Shown: positions 1 through 9,159, numbered from the stretch's first letter. The stretch: 64,000 nt of DNA from Sulfuritalea sp. (GCA_030651305.1 JAUSCI010000051.1:100837-164836), one strand, 5' to 3'. A program made the numbers and translations. Notes: generated by a model from the letters alone, not told the origin.

Positions 1-596
1 GCAAGGAAGATACGCTCGAAGAAGTGCTCGGCGCCGCGGACCGGGAGGAGTTGCTGGCCTGGTTGCGGGCGCAGCCGTTGTTTCATGTCGAAGGCAACTG
101 GGCGATGGTGCATGCGGGCCTGCTGCCTGCTTGGACCGTGGCAAAGGCCAAGGCACTCTCCGACGAAGCGTCCGCAGCGCTCACGGCAGACGACTACCGC
201 GAGTTTCTGGCACACATGTGGGGCTCGGAACCGGCGGCGTGGCGCGACAGTCTGGCAGGCTGGGATCGTTTGCGCGTGGTGGTCAATGCAATGACGCGCA
301 TGCGCTACGTGACCGCGACCGGAGCCATGGAATTCCGCGCGGCAGGAGCCAAGGCGCCACCCGACAAGGGGCCGTCCGGATGCGTGCCGTGGTTCGCCGC
401 ACCCGGGCGCGCCAGCGCCGATCATGTGATCGTTTGCGGACACTGGTCGGCCCTGGGCTTCCATGAAGAGCCAAATCTTCTGGCGCTCGACACGGGCTGC
501 CTGTGGGGCGGCTGCCTTACCGCGCTGCGGCTGGAAGACCGCCGGGTGGTGCGTCAGCCCTGTCCGCAGCAGGCCAAGCCATCAGGGTGGGATTGA
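1..596 (+). CDS. apaH: Symmetrical bis(5'-nucleosyl)-tetraphosphatase, 3' part
   Basis: Hydrolyses diadenosine tetraphosphate (Ap4A) to two ADP and belongs to the calcineurin-like metallophosphatase family. The window opens inside the gene: the frame is open from base 3 (K-E-D-T-L-E-E) with no real start, so about 197 C-terminal residues of a protein usually near 275 residues are visible. Supporting motifs are the LAWLRAQPLFH segment, the VHAGLLPAW segment with a metal-ligand His, the F-L-A-H-M-W-G segment and the C-terminal VCGHWSALG-F motif with a further metal-binding His. A GTG at 24 is an internal Val codon. The gene ends with TGA at 594-596 and converges on the lipoprotein gene behind it. 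Confidence 0.9.
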   Translation, partial: KEDTLEEVLGAADREELLAWLRAQPLFHVEGNWAMVHAGLLPAWTVAKAKALSDEASAALTADDYREFLAHMWGSEPAAWRDSLAGWDRLRVVVNAMTRMRYVTATGAMEFRAAGAKAPPDKGPSGCVPWFAAPGRASADHVIVCGHWSALGFHEEPNLLALDTGCLWGGCLTALRLEDRRVVRQPCPQQAKPSGWD

Positions 597-640
597 AGCA
601 CGCGGTTGTCGACCGCCTGGCATCCGGCAACGCCCTTGTT

Positions 641-1102
641 TCAATGTGACACGCGGGTTGCGCCACTGCCTGACAACACCCGCACTCGTTCGCCGGCGCG
701 GAACTGCTCGTCGGCTTCCTGTGTCACGGCAATGAACTGGCCGCTGTCGAGCTTGATGGTGATCTCCAGCCCGTCCTTCTTGCTGGTTTTCTCCTCGATG
801 GCTTGTCCTGCCACGCCGCCGAGCACGGCGCCGAGTACCGAGCCGACGGTGGAACCCCTGCCTTGTCCGACATTGCTGCCGGCAACGGCGCCGACTACGC
901 CCCCGGCGACCGTTCCGACCCCCGATCGCGTGCCTTCGATGGTCACCATGCGCACTGATTCCACGACGCCCATGCGTACATGCATCTCACCGCGGGTTTG
1001 TGAGCGGGAATAGGCAGAGCCGGATTGACTGCCGGCGCATCCAGCCAGCGCTAGAACGGTCATGGCAGCCAGAGCGAGAGCGGGCAAACGATAAGACATC
1101 AT
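641..1102 (-). CDS. Glycine-zipper outer-membrane lipoprotein (SlyB/Pcp-like)
   Basis: A 153-residue lipoprotein. The start is one of two adjacent ATGs (1102 or 1099), chosen because AGGAA lies just upstream and a lipoprotein signal follows directly, with lipobox LALAGC and the lipidated Cys at about residue 22. Residues about 60-105 form a glycine-zipper 2TM domain with G/A repeats spaced every four residues (GGVVGAVAG, GAVLGGVAG). Residues about 110-150 form a small basic/acidic tail ending in GERVRVLSG, typical of the SlyB/Pcp family. Members are structural outer-membrane proteins linked to envelope stress. An open frame extends upstream to 1201 but overlaps the kinase gene and lacks a signal sequence, so it was rejected. 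Confidence 0.85.
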   Translation of the reverse strand: MMSYRLPALALAAMTVLALAGCAGSQSGSAYSRSQTRGEMHVRMGVVESVRMVTIEGTRSGVGTVAGGVVGAVAGSNVGQGRGSTVGSVLGAVLGGVAGQAIEEKTSKKDGLEITIKLDSGQFIAVTQEADEQFRAGERVRVLSGSGATRVSH

Positions 1103-1112
1103 GCGATTTCCT

Positions 1113-2048
1113 TTACCAGAGATTGTCACCGAATTCCGCGCTGTAACGCCCGGCAATGCCATCTCGCGTCGGTTTGTGATTCTGGCCGCCGCGATGAGCA
1201 ATTTTTATTGAACCCATCAACGAAGCCAGGCGCCCTGTCTTCTCCCAGTTCCAGCCCTTGCTGATACCGTACAGCAAACCGCCGCGGTAGGCATCACCGC
1301 AACCGGTCGGATCGATCAGCGCTTCCGGGGTCGCCACGGGAATCTCGATCCGGCGTCCGCCGGTGTAAATGTGTGATCCGCTACCCGCCAGTGTCACGAT
1401 CAGTGCCTCGACTTCGCCGGCCAATTGCTCCAATGTGCGCCCCGTGCGCTCCGTCAGCAGCCTGGCTTCGTAGTCGTTGACCGTACAGTAGTCGGCGAGT
1501 TTCAGGAAGTTCATCAGTTCATCGCCATCGAACATCGGCAGCCCCTGGCCCGGATCGAAAATGAAGGGAATGTGTGCTGCGTGGAACTCCCGTGCATGCT
1601 GCAGCATGCCGTCGCGGCCATCCGGCGAGATGATCCCGAGACTGACGTTCTGGGCATCCGTCACCTTGTTCTGATGCGACTGCGTCATTGCCCCGGGATG
1701 GAAGGCGGTGATCTGGTTGTCGTCGAGGTCGGTGGTAATGAAGGCCTGCGCGGTAAAGCTGCCGGGAACATCCCTGACATGGCTGGCGTCCAGTCCGAGT
1801 TGCTTGAGGCGCAGCATATAGGGCGCGCTGTCGTCGCCGATGGTCGCCATGATCAGCGGCTCGCCGCCAAGCAGCTTGAGGTTGTAGGCGATGTTGCCGG
1901 CGCAACCGCCGAATTCCCGCCGCATGTCGGGTACCAGGAAGGCGACGTTGAGGATGTGGATCTGCTCGGGCAGGATGTGATTCTTGAAGCGGTCACCGAA
2001 TACCATGATGGTGTCGTAGGCAATCGATCCGCAGATGAGTGTTTTCAT
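1113..2048 (-). CDS. PfkB-family carbohydrate/nucleoside kinase
   Basis: A 311-residue ribokinase-fold kinase. The N-terminal GG motif is in EFGGCAGNIAYNL (about residues 46-58). The C-terminal PfkB signature DPTGCGDAYRGGLLYG carries the anion hole and catalytic Asp (about residues 246-261). The family phosphorylates sugars or nucleosides. Proteins of this length in this betaproteobacterial neighbourhood are often labelled adenosine kinase, but the substrate cannot be read from sequence. It lies 17 bases downstream of the DUF3426 gene and is probably the distal gene of the accB-accC-prmA transcription unit. Confidence 0.85.
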   Translation of the reverse strand: MKTLICGSIAYDTIMVFGDRFKNHILPEQIHILNVAFLVPDMRREFGGCAGNIAYNLKLLGGEPLIMATIGDDSAPYMLRLKQLGLDASHVRDVPGSFTAQAFITTDLDDNQITAFHPGAMTQSHQNKVTDAQNVSLGIISPDGRDGMLQHAREFHAAHIPFIFDPGQGLPMFDGDELMNFLKLADYCTVNDYEARLLTERTGRTLEQLAGEVEALIVTLAGSGSHIYTGGRRIEIPVATPEALIDPTGCGDAYRGGLLYGISKGWNWEKTGRLASLMGSIKIAHRGGQNHKPTRDGIAGRYSAEFGDNLW

Positions 2049-2065
2049 GCAGGCTTTCGGAATGG

Positions 2066-2980
2066 TCAGGGATAGAAAAGATACAGCCGGTAGCCGCTGG
2101 CGGCCATTTCACCGGAGTCGACGCCGATGGCGACCATGATATCGGCGTTGGGTTGCATGCCGTCGGCGACGGAAGTGGTCGGCCGCAGGTAATCAGCCGG
2201 CGCCAGTACCTTGCGCGCGATGGTTTGGTCCGCCGTGTCGGTGAGCGTGAGTTCCAGATACGGAAACTGCTGCGGAAAGGGGGCACGATTTCGCAGAGTC
2301 GTCGTCAGCACGAGTCGGCCCTTGTGTTCGTTGTCGGGATGCAGATCGGAATCCTCGATGCCGATCAGCTCGGCCTTTGACGGCAGGCCGACTTCGCAGT
2401 CGGCGATGTCGCACAGGGCGATCAGGACCGGCTTGGTCTCCGGCCACAGCACCGCCAGTTCGACGCGGAAAACGAACACTGCCTGCAGGCCCATTGCGGC
2501 GAGCGCCAGGACGCTGCCGATCAGCCACGGCCAGCGGCGCGGCGGGGGCGGTGGCTCGGGAAAGGTGCTACTCCAGTCTTCAGTTTCGGTTGCCGTCTCC
2601 GCTGTTGGGTCAGCGTCGGCGACTACCTGTTCGGCGTCGGCGAGCGGCTCGGTGCCGGATTCTGCCCCGGGTTCGGGCGCTACCGGTTCGATCGCTTGAG
2701 ATTCGGTCGCTTCGGGCGCTTCCGGGATCGATGCTTCCTGAGTCTCGGGCTGCAATGCAGAGAGTTCTTCGAAGGCTTGCGGACCCGGTTCAAGAGTCGG
2801 CGCTGGCGACACGGCGACCGCGGCCATTGGCACCGACATGACGATGGGTTCTTCGATCAATGTGTCGAGGGCATTGAAGACGTGCTGGCATTCGCCGCAA
2901 CGTACGCTGCCGGAGCGTATCTTGAGCTGCGCCGGAGTGACGCGAAAATGGGTTGCGCAGGCGGGGCAGCGAGTCAGCAC
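2066..2980 (-). CDS. Zinc-ribbon (MJ0042/DUF3426) membrane protein
   Basis: A 304-residue protein starting at a GTG that overlaps the prmA stop, with GGAGG just upstream. An N-terminal zinc ribbon has Cys pairs at about residues 5/8 and 28/31 (TRCPACATHF, VRCGECQHVF). A long Ala/Pro/Glu-rich linker follows (about 50-155), then one transmembrane helix (WLIGSVLALAAMGL, about 163-185), and a C-terminal DUF3426 domain. Function is unknown. The fused upstream frame to 3148 reads through prmA and is spurious. The linker contains a copy of the 23-bp dispersed repeat (2796-2818), read as V-S-P-A-P-T-L. Confidence 0.85.
   Translation of the reverse strand: MLTRCPACATHFRVTPAQLKIRSGSVRCGECQHVFNALDTLIEEPIVMSVPMAAVAVSPAPTLEPGPQAFEELSALQPETQEASIPEAPEATESQAIEPVAPEPGAESGTEPLADAEQVVADADPTAETATETEDWSSTFPEPPPPPRRWPWLIGSVLALAAMGLQAVFVFRVELAVLWPETKPVLIALCDIADCEVGLPSKAELIGIEDSDLHPDNEHKGRLVLTTTLRNRAPFPQQFPYLELTLTDTADQTIARKVLAPADYLRPTTSVADGMQPNADIMVAIGVDSGEMAASGYRLYLFYP
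2796..2818 (+). repeat. 23-bp dispersed repeat, copy 1
   Basis: Arms GTCGGCG and CGGCGAC flank a 9-base centre (CTGGCGACA here). The arms pair at six of seven positions. The copy lies in the linker of the DUF3426 protein. Upstream flank is CAAGA. Confidence 0.75.
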
Positions 2981-3861
2981 TGATGTCCCTCCAGCCGCAC
3001 CCAGCCATCGCGCTCTGCACCGACGCGTAGCGCGATCAGGGGCGCATAGGCGGCGATCACGTGTTCCGCCTGGGCTACCAGTACTCCGGACAGCGCGATG
3101 CGCCCGTTCGGCGCGATGCGTCCGGTCAGCAGCGGAGCCAACACGCAAAGCGGATTGGTCAGGATGTTGGCGACCACGATGTCGAAGCGTTCTTCCAGTT
3201 TTTCCCTTGAGTGACGCAAGTCAAGCGTTACGTTGTTGTTGTTGGCGTTGTCGCGCGCCGCTATCAGGGCATTGTCGTCGATATCGATCCCCAGCACAGC
3301 TACCGCACCAAGCTTCGCCGACGCAATGCCCAGGATTCCCGAGCCGCAGCCATAGTCGAGCACAGTCTCGCCGCCGCACAGGGTTTCGCTCAGCCATTGC
3401 AGGCAGAGAAAGGTGGTCGGGTGCGAGCCGGTGCCGAAGGCGAGGCCGGGATCGAGTATCAGGTTGATGGCACTGGCATTCGGTGCGGCGTGCCACGAGG
3501 GCACGATCCACAAGCGATCATTTATCCGGATCGGCTCGAACTGCGATTGCGTGAGCCGCACCCAGTCCTGCTCGGCAACATCTTCCAGTTCGATCTCGGG
3601 CAGATCGTCGATGCCGGCAGCCGCCGTGGCGCAAGCGATGCGGCCGATCAGGTTGGGGGCCGGGTCGAACAGCGCGACGACACGGCTTTCATTCCACAGA
3701 GGTGTTGTTGGCGACCCTGGCTCACCAAATTGCGGCGTCTCGAGTTCCGTTCCGGCCAGCGCATCTTCGACACTGACCGAAATTGCTCCGGCCGCCAGCA
3801 GGGCGTCGGAAAGCGCATCCGCATGCGCGGCGTCGGTTTCCAGAGCGACGCTGACCCACAT
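2974..3861 (-). CDS. prmA: Ribosomal protein L11 methyltransferase
   Basis: SAM-dependent enzyme that trimethylates ribosomal protein L11 on Lys side chains and the N-terminus. The 295-residue length is typical of the family. The N-terminal half is the L11-binding domain. The class I methyltransferase core carries LDYGCGSGILGIA (SAM motif I) followed by GIDIDDNALIAARDNA and the VVANILTNPL motif, which corresponds to the N-x-x-x-N-P-L substrate-site motif. It lies six bases downstream of accC on the same strand, an order conserved in betaproteobacteria. Confidence 0.95.
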   Translation of the reverse strand: MWVSVALETDAAHADALSDALLAAGAISVSVEDALAGTELETPQFGEPGSPTTPLWNESRVVALFDPAPNLIGRIACATAAAGIDDLPEIELEDVAEQDWVRLTQSQFEPIRINDRLWIVPSWHAAPNASAINLILDPGLAFGTGSHPTTFLCLQWLSETLCGGETVLDYGCGSGILGIASAKLGAVAVLGIDIDDNALIAARDNANNNNVTLDLRHSREKLEERFDIVVANILTNPLCVLAPLLTGRIAPNGRIALSGVLVAQAEHVIAAYAPLIALRVGAERDGWVRLEGHQC

Positions 3862-3866
3862 GGCGG

Positions 3867-5231
3867 CTACTTCCCTTTGAGGGCGTCGCTCTTGGCGGCG
3901 AGTTTTTCTTCGAGGTAGTGGATGCTTGCGCCCCCCTTGATGAAGCGCTCGTCCAGCATCAGATCCTGATGCAGCGGAATGTTGGTCTTGATGCCATCCA
4001 CCATCATTTCCGAGAGGGCGATGCGCATGCGCCGAATCGCTTGGTCGCGCGTGTCGCCGTAAGCGATCACTTTCCCGATCATCGAGTCGTAGTGGGGAGG
4101 TACGGTGTAGCCGGAATAGGCGTGGGAATCAACACGAATACCCGGCCCGCCGGGCGGGTGCCAGTTGCTGATCTTGCCCGGCGATGGCGTGAATTTGAAG
4201 GGGTCTTCGGCGTTGATGCGGCACTCGATGGCATGTCCGCGAATCTCGATATCGCGCTGTTTGAACCAGAGTTTTTCTCCGGCGGCGATGCGAATCTGCG
4301 CCTGCACGATGTCAATGCCCGTTATCAGTTCGGTGACGGGGTGCTCCACCTGAACGCGGGTGTTCATTTCGATGAAATAGAACTCGCCGTTTTCGTAGAG
4401 AAACTCGAACGTTCCCGCGCCGCGATAGTTGATGCGGCGGCAGGCCTCGGCACAACGGTCGCCGACGCGGGCGATCATGCGGCGGTTGATGTCGGGCGCC
4501 GGGGCCTCCTCGATTACCTTCTGGTGGCGGCGCTGCGTCGAACAGTCACGCTCGCCCAGATGGACCGAATTGCGATGCGCGTCGGAGAGGATCTGGATCT
4601 CCACGTGGCGCGGGTTTTCGAGGAACTTCTCCATATACACCGTGGAGTTGTTGAAGGCGGCCCCGGCTTCGCTGCGCGTCATATTCACCGCGTTGAGCAG
4701 CGCCGCTTCGGTGTGCACCACGCGCATGCCGCGCCCGCCGCCGCCGCCGGCGGCCTTGATGATCACCGGATAGCCGACGGCGCGGCCGATCTTGGTGATT
4801 TCCTTCGGGTCATCCGGCAGGGCGCCTTCGGAGCCGGGCACGCAGGGAACTCCGGCCTCCCGCATGGCATTCTTGGCGCTGACCTTGTCGCCCATCAGAC
4901 GGATGGTTTCAGGGCGAGGGCCAATGAAGGCAAAACCTGATTTTTCCACGCGCTCGGCGAAATCGGCGTTTTCCGACAGGAAACCGTAGCCGGGGTGGAT
5001 AGCCTCGGCATCGGTGACTTCGGCAGCGGAAATGATGGCGGGGATGTTGAGGTAGCTCTGTGACGACGGGGCCGGCCCGATGCAGACCGATTCGTCGGCC
5101 AGCTTGACGTATTTCGCCTCGGTATCGGCCTCGGAATGCACGGCGACGGTGCGCACGCCCAGCTCGCGGCAGGCGCGCAGTATGCGCAGGGCGATCTCCC
5201 CGCGGTTGGCAATAAGGATCTTGCCGAACAT
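3867..5231 (-). CDS. accC: Biotin carboxylase subunit of acetyl-CoA carboxylase
   Basis: ATP-dependent carboxylation of biotin on BCCP, the first half-reaction of malonyl-CoA synthesis. The 454 residues match the family (about 450). The N-terminal motif is [14 protein letters not shown]. The ATP-grasp glycine-rich loop is [14 protein letters not shown] (about residues 159-172). Other family motifs are [15 protein letters not shown] and [14 protein letters not shown], the latter with the catalytic Glu and Arg. It starts two bases after the accB stop, so the pair is translationally linked. Confidence 0.97.
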   Translation of the reverse strand: MFGKILIANRGEIALRILRACRELGVRTVAVHSEADTEAKYVKLADESVCIGPAPSSQSYLNIPAIISAAEVTDAEAIHPGYGFLSENADFAERVEKSGFAFIGPRPETIRLMGDKVSAKNAMREAGVPCVPGSEGALPDDPKEITKIGRAVGYPVIIKAAGGGGGRGMRVVHTEAALLNAVNMTRSEAGAAFNNSTVYMEKFLENPRHVEIQILSDAHRNSVHLGERDCSTQRRHQKVIEEAPAPDINRRMIARVGDRCAEACRRINYRGAGTFEFLYENGEFYFIEMNTRVQVEHPVTELITGIDIVQAQIRIAAGEKLWFKQRDIEIRGHAIECRINAEDPFKFTPSPGKISNWHPPGGPGIRVDSHAYSGYTVPPHYDSMIGKVIAYGDTRDQAIRRMRIALSEMMVDGIKTNIPLHQDLMLDERFIKGGASIHYLEEKLAAKSDALKGK

Positions 5232-5233
5232 GA

Positions 5234-5692
5234 TCAGCCGATCACGAACATCGGCTGTCCGTACTCTACTGCCTGGCCGTTTTCAACCTGGATGGACTTG
5301 ATCACGCCGGAGATGTCCGCTTCGATCTCGTTCATCAGTTTCATCGCTTCGATGACGCATAGGGTGTCGCCGGCCTGGACGGTTTGGCCGACTTCGACGA
5401 AGGGAGCGGCGTCGGGGCCGCTCGCCCGGTAGAAGGTTCCCACCATCGGCGCCTTCATTACATGGCCTTCCGCCTGAGGTGGCGCAGCTTCGGCACCAGG
5501 AGTCGGCGCTGGCGATACGGCGGCTGGCGCCGCAGCCGTAGCCGACGCGGGCATGCTGACCAGCGTGGTGGCCGGTGCGGTGGTGAAATGCTTGGCGATG
5601 CGGATCTTTTCTTCGCCCTCGCTGATTTCGAGCTCCGAGATACCGGAGTTCTGCACGAGATCAATCAGGGTCTTGAGTTTTCTCAGGTCCAT
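5234..5692 (-). CDS. accB: Biotin carboxyl carrier protein of acetyl-CoA carboxylase
   Basis: Carries the covalently bound biotin shuttled between AccC and the carboxyltransferase. It has 152 residues. The biotinyl domain ends the protein and contains [10 protein letters not shown] with the biotinylated Lys at about 118. The N-terminal helix ([30 protein letters not shown]) is separated from it by an Ala/Pro linker (about 45-75). This linker contains a copy of the 23-bp dispersed repeat (5502-5524). First gene of the accB-accC-prmA-DUF3426-kinase unit; aroQ lies 90 bases upstream on the same strand. Confidence 0.97.
   Translation of the reverse strand: MDLRKLKTLIDLVQNSGISELEISEGEEKIRIAKHFTTAPATTLVSMPASATAAAPAAVSPAPTPGAEAAPPQAEGHVMKAPMVGTFYRASGPDAAPFVEVGQTVQAGDTLCVIEAMKLMNEIEADISGVIKSIQVENGQAVEYGQPMFVIG
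5502..5524 (+). repeat. 23-bp dispersed repeat, copy 2
   Basis: Left arm GTCGGCG, centre CTGGCGATA, right arm CGGCGGC (one mismatch to the usual CGGCGAC). It encodes the S-P-A-P-T stretch in the Pro/Ala linker of AccB on the opposite strand. Upstream flank is CAGGA. Confidence 0.75.
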
Positions 5693-5782
5693 GGGGACTC
5701 CTCAATCCTAGGATACCGTCCCCGCCCAAAGAGGCGGCGACATAACAGGGAAACTGCGACCGTAGCCGCCGTTTTGGATGGT

Positions 5783-6283
5783 TCAGACGGCGCGCAAACG
5801 GGCCAGCGCGGCTTCCAGTGCCAGTTCGTAGCCTTGTGCGCCGAGGCCGGAGATAACGCCGACGGCGAGATCAGAGAAATACGACGTGCGGCGGAAAGCT
5901 TCCCGCGCATGCACATTGGACAGATGGACTTCGATGAAGGGAATGGCCACTGCCGCCAGGGCATCGCGCAAAGCAATGCTGGTGTGGGTGTACGCCGCCG
6001 GGTTGATGATGATGAAGCGCACACCCTGTTCGCGGGCCGACTGTACGCGGTCTATCAGTTCGCCTTCGTGGTTGCTCTGGAAGCTTTCGAGACGGACGCC
6101 GAAAGCGCGGGCACGAGCCTCCATTGCAGCGTGGATGGACGCCAGGGTCATGCGCCCATAAATGTCAGGTTCGCGCGTTCCCAGCAAGTTCAGGTTTGGC
6201 CCGTGGAGTACCAGAACCGCGTCGTTCAGTTCTTCGCCACGGGGCGTGCTCTTGCGCGCATTGCTGTTTTTTGGCTTCGTCAT
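5783..6283 (-). CDS. aroQ: Type II 3-dehydroquinate dehydratase
   Basis: Third step of the shikimate pathway, 3-dehydroquinate to 3-dehydroshikimate. Motifs of the dodecameric type II enzyme are [20 protein letters not shown] at the N-terminus, [31 protein letters not shown], and [29 protein letters not shown] with the catalytic His and the active-site Arg. The frame gives 166 residues. The family is usually near 148, so the first about 20 residues ([15 protein letters not shown]) may be a genuine basic extension or a sign that a later non-ATG start is used. Confidence 0.93.
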   Translation of the reverse strand: MTKPKNSNARKSTPRGEELNDAVLVLHGPNLNLLGTREPDIYGRMTLASIHAAMEARARAFGVRLESFQSNHEGELIDRVQSAREQGVRFIIINPAAYTHTSIALRDALAAVAIPFIEVHLSNVHAREAFRRTSYFSDLAVGVISGLGAQGYELALEAALARLRAV

Positions 6284-6321
6284 GACCGCAAGTTTGCCGC
6301 AAATACCCGCACTTTGTCCAG

Positions 6322-6861
6322 CTATCGCGAAACCAGCTCCAGCAGTAGCCGTTCCAGGTCAGCCTCCGCAAAGCGCCCCAGTTTGGTGGCTGAAAGGTGG
6401 CCCTGACGATCGAAGACGGCAGTAAAGGGCAGCGCCTGTCGGGTGTTGCCCAGGGCAGCGCTGTTCTCCATGACGCCGATATCGCCAATCAACAGGGGAT
6501 AGCTGACAGGAGTTGTTTTCTGAAATTCCAGAATCTTAGATGCAGTATCGATGCTGATGCCTACAAACTGAACGCTTTTGTCACGATACTTGTCTTGCAG
6601 CCGGGAAAACCCGGGCATTTCCTCGAGGCAGGGATGACACCAGGTTGCCCAGTAGTTGACTACCAGCACTTTGCTACGCCATTGGCTGATAGCTTGCGGC
6701 TGGCCTTTCAAATCGGTCAGGACCATTTCAAAAATCGGCAATGCCGGGGGTGCTGCGGTCGGGAATTCGGCGTTTTCCCCAAGCGCGCCCAGTCGATAAC
6801 CGATTGCCGCCGCAATCAAGGTGGTGCCGGCCAGCATCAGCCAGAGTCGTGATCGCATCAT
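6322..6861 (-). CDS. TlpA/ResA-type membrane-anchored thiol-disulfide oxidoreductase
   Basis: A 179-residue thioredoxin-fold protein. An N-terminal signal anchor ([19 protein letters not shown], residues about 7-25) puts the domain in the periplasm. The redox motif is W-C-H-P-C at about residues 74-78, in [16 protein letters not shown]. The conserved cis-Pro region is [13 protein letters not shown]. Such proteins reduce apo-cytochromes or other periplasmic thiols; the partner here is unknown. The start overlaps the stop of the preceding gene by four bases (ATGA), so the two are translationally coupled. A second ATG at 6858 is also possible. Confidence 0.85.
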   Translation of the reverse strand: MMRSRLWLMLAGTTLIAAAIGYRLGALGENAEFPTAAPPALPIFEMVLTDLKGQPQAISQWRSKVLVVNYWATWCHPCLEEMPGFSRLQDKYRDKSVQFVGISIDTASKILEFQKTTPVSYPLLIGDIGVMENSAALGNTRQALPFTAVFDRQGHLSATKLGRFAEADLERLLLELVSR

Positions 6862-7463
6862 TCCGGCGTTTCTCGCAGCAGTTCAAGCACGGCCTCGGCG
6901 CGAACGCGGTGACGACCTCGGCCGCCATGGGAGTTCCTCGGCTGATGTCGTTCCGCCGCAGGTGGGGATACGGAGATCACTACAGGAAGATCATTCCACT
7001 CAAGACGCAGCTGGGCCTCAACCCCAATCCGTCTGTTATCCAGTATATCGTAGGAGATGCCGTGAGATAGCAGCATGATCTCCACATCTTTGCTGCTATC
7101 GGCGAAAAGTTCGATCTCCACGGCGGAATAGCGGCCGGCGGTACCATCTAGCGCGCCGCCGCTAAGGTAGGGGTTGAATTCGGCCAGCAATTGCATTACT
7201 TCCAGGGCGGTTGTGCGTAAATCGTGGACCCGTTCGCGCTGCTCGTCCTCCTGGTAAAGCGACTGCCAGGCGCGCAACTCCGTTTCGATCTCCTCGTTGG
7301 TCGGCAGTGCCTCGCCTTCTCCTGCGCCCAGGCTGCGTGCCGCCTTGCGTTTGGCGGCGCCATAGTCGGTGATCCCTTCTTCAGCCATCAGGCGTGCTGC
7401 GGCGCCGGCAATCGCGCGGCGCAGATGGCTTGAGGCGGAGGGGGCAGGTTTGCGGCGTGGCAT
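6858..7463 (-). CDS. Conserved hypothetical protein next to mpl
   Basis: About 201 residues from the ATG at 7463; the frame can be extended to a TTG at 7478. The N-terminus is basic (PRRKPAPSASSHLRRAIAGAAARLM). The centre is acidic and helical (EEIETELRAWQSLYQEDEQRERVHDLR). The C-terminal part contains VEIELFADSSKDVEIMLLSHGISYDI and ends in [14 protein letters not shown] recognise it only as a betaproteobacterial hypothetical that sits divergently beside mpl; database labels that borrow the name of the neighbouring ligase would be wrong, because no Mur-ligase motif is present. Coupled by ATGA to the TlpA-like gene. Confidence 0.7.
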   Translation of the reverse strand: MPRRKPAPSASSHLRRAIAGAAARLMAEEGITDYGAAKRKAARSLGAGEGEALPTNEEIETELRAWQSLYQEDEQRERVHDLRTTALEVMQLLAEFNPYLSGGALDGTAGRYSAVEIELFADSSKDVEIMLLSHGISYDILDNRRIGVEAQLRLEWNDLPVVISVSPPAAERHQPRNSHGGRGRHRVRAEAVLELLRETPE

Positions 7464-7537
7464 GGCGTGGCTTGGCAAATGCGGCGAGCAGGTAAAATCC
7501 GCTTCATTATTTCACTATTCGAGCCAAAGAGCGCGAC

Positions 7538-8887
7538 ATGCATATCCACATCCTTGGCATCTGTGGCACCTTCATGGGAGGCATCGCTTTGCTGGCGCGT
7601 GCGGCAGGGCACCGCGTGACCGGTTGCGACATGAACGTCTATCCGCCGATGAGTACGCAACTCGGCGAGCAGGGCGTTGATCTGGTTGCAGGTTATGACG
7701 CCGGGCAATTGACACTGACGCCCGATCTGTTTGTGGTCGGCAATGCGATTTCACGCGGCAACCCGTTGCTCGAAGCCATTCTTGAGCAGAACCTGCCTTA
7801 CGTTTCCGGGCCCCAATGGCTGGCCGAGAATATTCTGCAGGGGCGCTGGGTGCTCGGTGTGGCCGGCACGCACGGCAAGACAACCACGACGTCGATGCTG
7901 GCGTGGATTCTCGAGGAGGCCGGGCTGAATCCTTCTTTTCTGGTGGGAGGGGTGCCGCAAGGCTTTGGCGTTTCGGCCCGGCTGACCGATTCGCCTTTCT
8001 TTGTCATCGAGGCCGACGAGTACGATACGGCGTTCTGCGACAAGCGCTCAAAGTTCGTTCACTATCGGCCGCGGACCACGATCCTGAATAACCTTGAGTT
8101 TGATCATGCCGACATCTTCTCTGATCTTGCGGCTATCGAAACTCAATTTCATCATTTGGTGCGGATCTTGCCAGGGAATGGCCTGATCATCGCAAATGCG
8201 GGAGAAGCTTCGCTCGAGCGCGTTCTGTCGCGTGGCTGTTGGACTCCAGTCGAATGGTTCAATGGCGTGGGAGGCTGGCAGGCCCGGGAGCCGGATGCTT
8301 CAGGCGGCTTTGAGGTGACCCTTGTTGGCAACGTGCAGGGTCGGGTTGAGCGCTTCGAACTTCCCGGCGCCCACAACCGGGCGAACGCCTTGGCGGCGCT
8401 CGCAGCAGCGCGGCATGCGGGTGTCCCGGTCGCCGTCGCTCTCAAGGCACTGGCAAGCTTCAGCGGCATCAGGCGCCGGCTGGAAGTGCGCGGTATCGTG
8501 CGTGGCGTCACCGTGATCGACGATTTCGCCCATCATCCCACGGCGATTCGCGTCACCCTCGAAGGTCTGCGTCAGCGCGTCGGCCGCGCCCGAATCCTGG
8601 CAGTCCTCGAACCACGGTCAAACACCATGAAGCTGGGTGCCATGAAAGCGCAACTGCCTGAAAGTCTGGCCGATGCCGATGCGGCCTACTGCTATGCCAG
8701 CAATCTGGGGTGGGACGCTGGCGCCGCATTGGCGCCGCTGGGCGACAAGGCCCGGACCTTCGATGATCTGGAGCGGATGGTAATCGCGGTGGTGGCCGAC
8801 GCCCGAGAGGGTGATCATGTACTGATCATGAGCAATGGCGGGTTTGGCGGCGTGCACGACAAGCTACTCGCGGCCCTGGCCTTGTAG
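7538..8887 (+). CDS. mpl: UDP-N-acetylmuramate:L-alanyl-gamma-D-glutamyl-meso-diaminopimelate ligase
   Basis: Recycles murein tripeptide by ligating it to UDP-MurNAc. The 449 residues match the family. The N-terminus MHIHILGICGTFMGGIALLA is the Mpl version of the Mur-ligase UDP-binding loop. The ATP P-loop is GVAGTHGKTTTTSML (about residues 108-122), followed by FVIEADEYDTAFCDKRSKF, HNRANALAALAAA and DDFAHHPTAIRVTLEGLR. This combination separates Mpl from MurC. Divergent from the hypothetical gene at 6858-7463, with a short 75-base shared upstream region. Confidence 0.95.
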   Translation: MHIHILGICGTFMGGIALLARAAGHRVTGCDMNVYPPMSTQLGEQGVDLVAGYDAGQLTLTPDLFVVGNAISRGNPLLEAILEQNLPYVSGPQWLAENILQGRWVLGVAGTHGKTTTTSMLAWILEEAGLNPSFLVGGVPQGFGVSARLTDSPFFVIEADEYDTAFCDKRSKFVHYRPRTTILNNLEFDHADIFSDLAAIETQFHHLVRILPGNGLIIANAGEASLERVLSRGCWTPVEWFNGVGGWQAREPDASGGFEVTLVGNVQGRVERFELPGAHNRANALAALAAARHAGVPVAVALKALASFSGIRRRLEVRGIVRGVTVIDDFAHHPTAIRVTLEGLRQRVGRARILAVLEPRSNTMKLGAMKAQLPESLADADAAYCYASNLGWDAGAALAPLGDKARTFDDLERMVIAVVADAREGDHVLIMSNGGFGGVHDKLLAALAL

Positions 8888-8981
8888 GCGACTCTCAAGC
8901 GGTCTGTTACGTTGTCCTGCCACCAGTCGACGGAAGTTGTTGGGGGCTGGGCAAGTCGCCCTTCTTCGACAACGCTAATGG

Positions 8982-9000
8982 TTGATATTGAAAATATCAA
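8982..9000. promoter_or_regulatory. Perfect 8-bp-arm palindrome upstream of the cox operon
   Basis: TTGATATT and AATATCAA are separated by three bases. The AT-rich palindrome sits about 160 bases before coxB and about 23 bases upstream (centre to centre) of the FNR-like box. Regulator unknown; the half-site resembles FNR-type TTGAT but the spacing (nine bases between TTGAT and ATCAA) does not fit FNR. Confidence 0.5.
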
Positions 9001-9007
9001 CTATGTT

Positions 9008-9021
9008 TTGATTTAGATCAA
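9008..9021. promoter_or_regulatory. FNR/Anr/Dnr-type binding site
   Basis: TTGAT-TTAG-ATCAA is an exact match to the FNR/Anr consensus TTGAT-N4-ATCAA. It lies 139 bases upstream of the coxB ATG and is the only strong regulatory palindrome of this type I saw in the window. It suggests oxygen- or NO-dependent control of the cytochrome oxidase operon. Whether it activates or represses cannot be told, because the transcription start is not identifiable with confidence. Confidence 0.7.
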
Positions 9022-9159
9022 TAGTAATGTGTTAACCTTCCACCCTACTGAGAAACTGGAATGGGGTTCCTGCGGACCCTTTTTGGTAGGTTTTTGAACA
9101 CGCCAGGCATTCGTGGCAACGCTATGCCGCGTGGCGCGAGACTGCGTGGAGGGGGGGAG

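Noticed and set aside
2981..3148. Upstream extension of the DUF3426 frame
   Set aside because: Antisense shift within prmA; the zinc ribbon starts right after the GTG at 2980.
3918..4940. 340-codon open frame antisense to accC
   Set aside because: Opposite a complete biotin carboxylase; no recognisable domain.
9061..9159. Longer N-terminus for coxB
   Set aside because: No ribosome-binding site; ATG 9160 has GGAGGG before it and a signal sequence after it.
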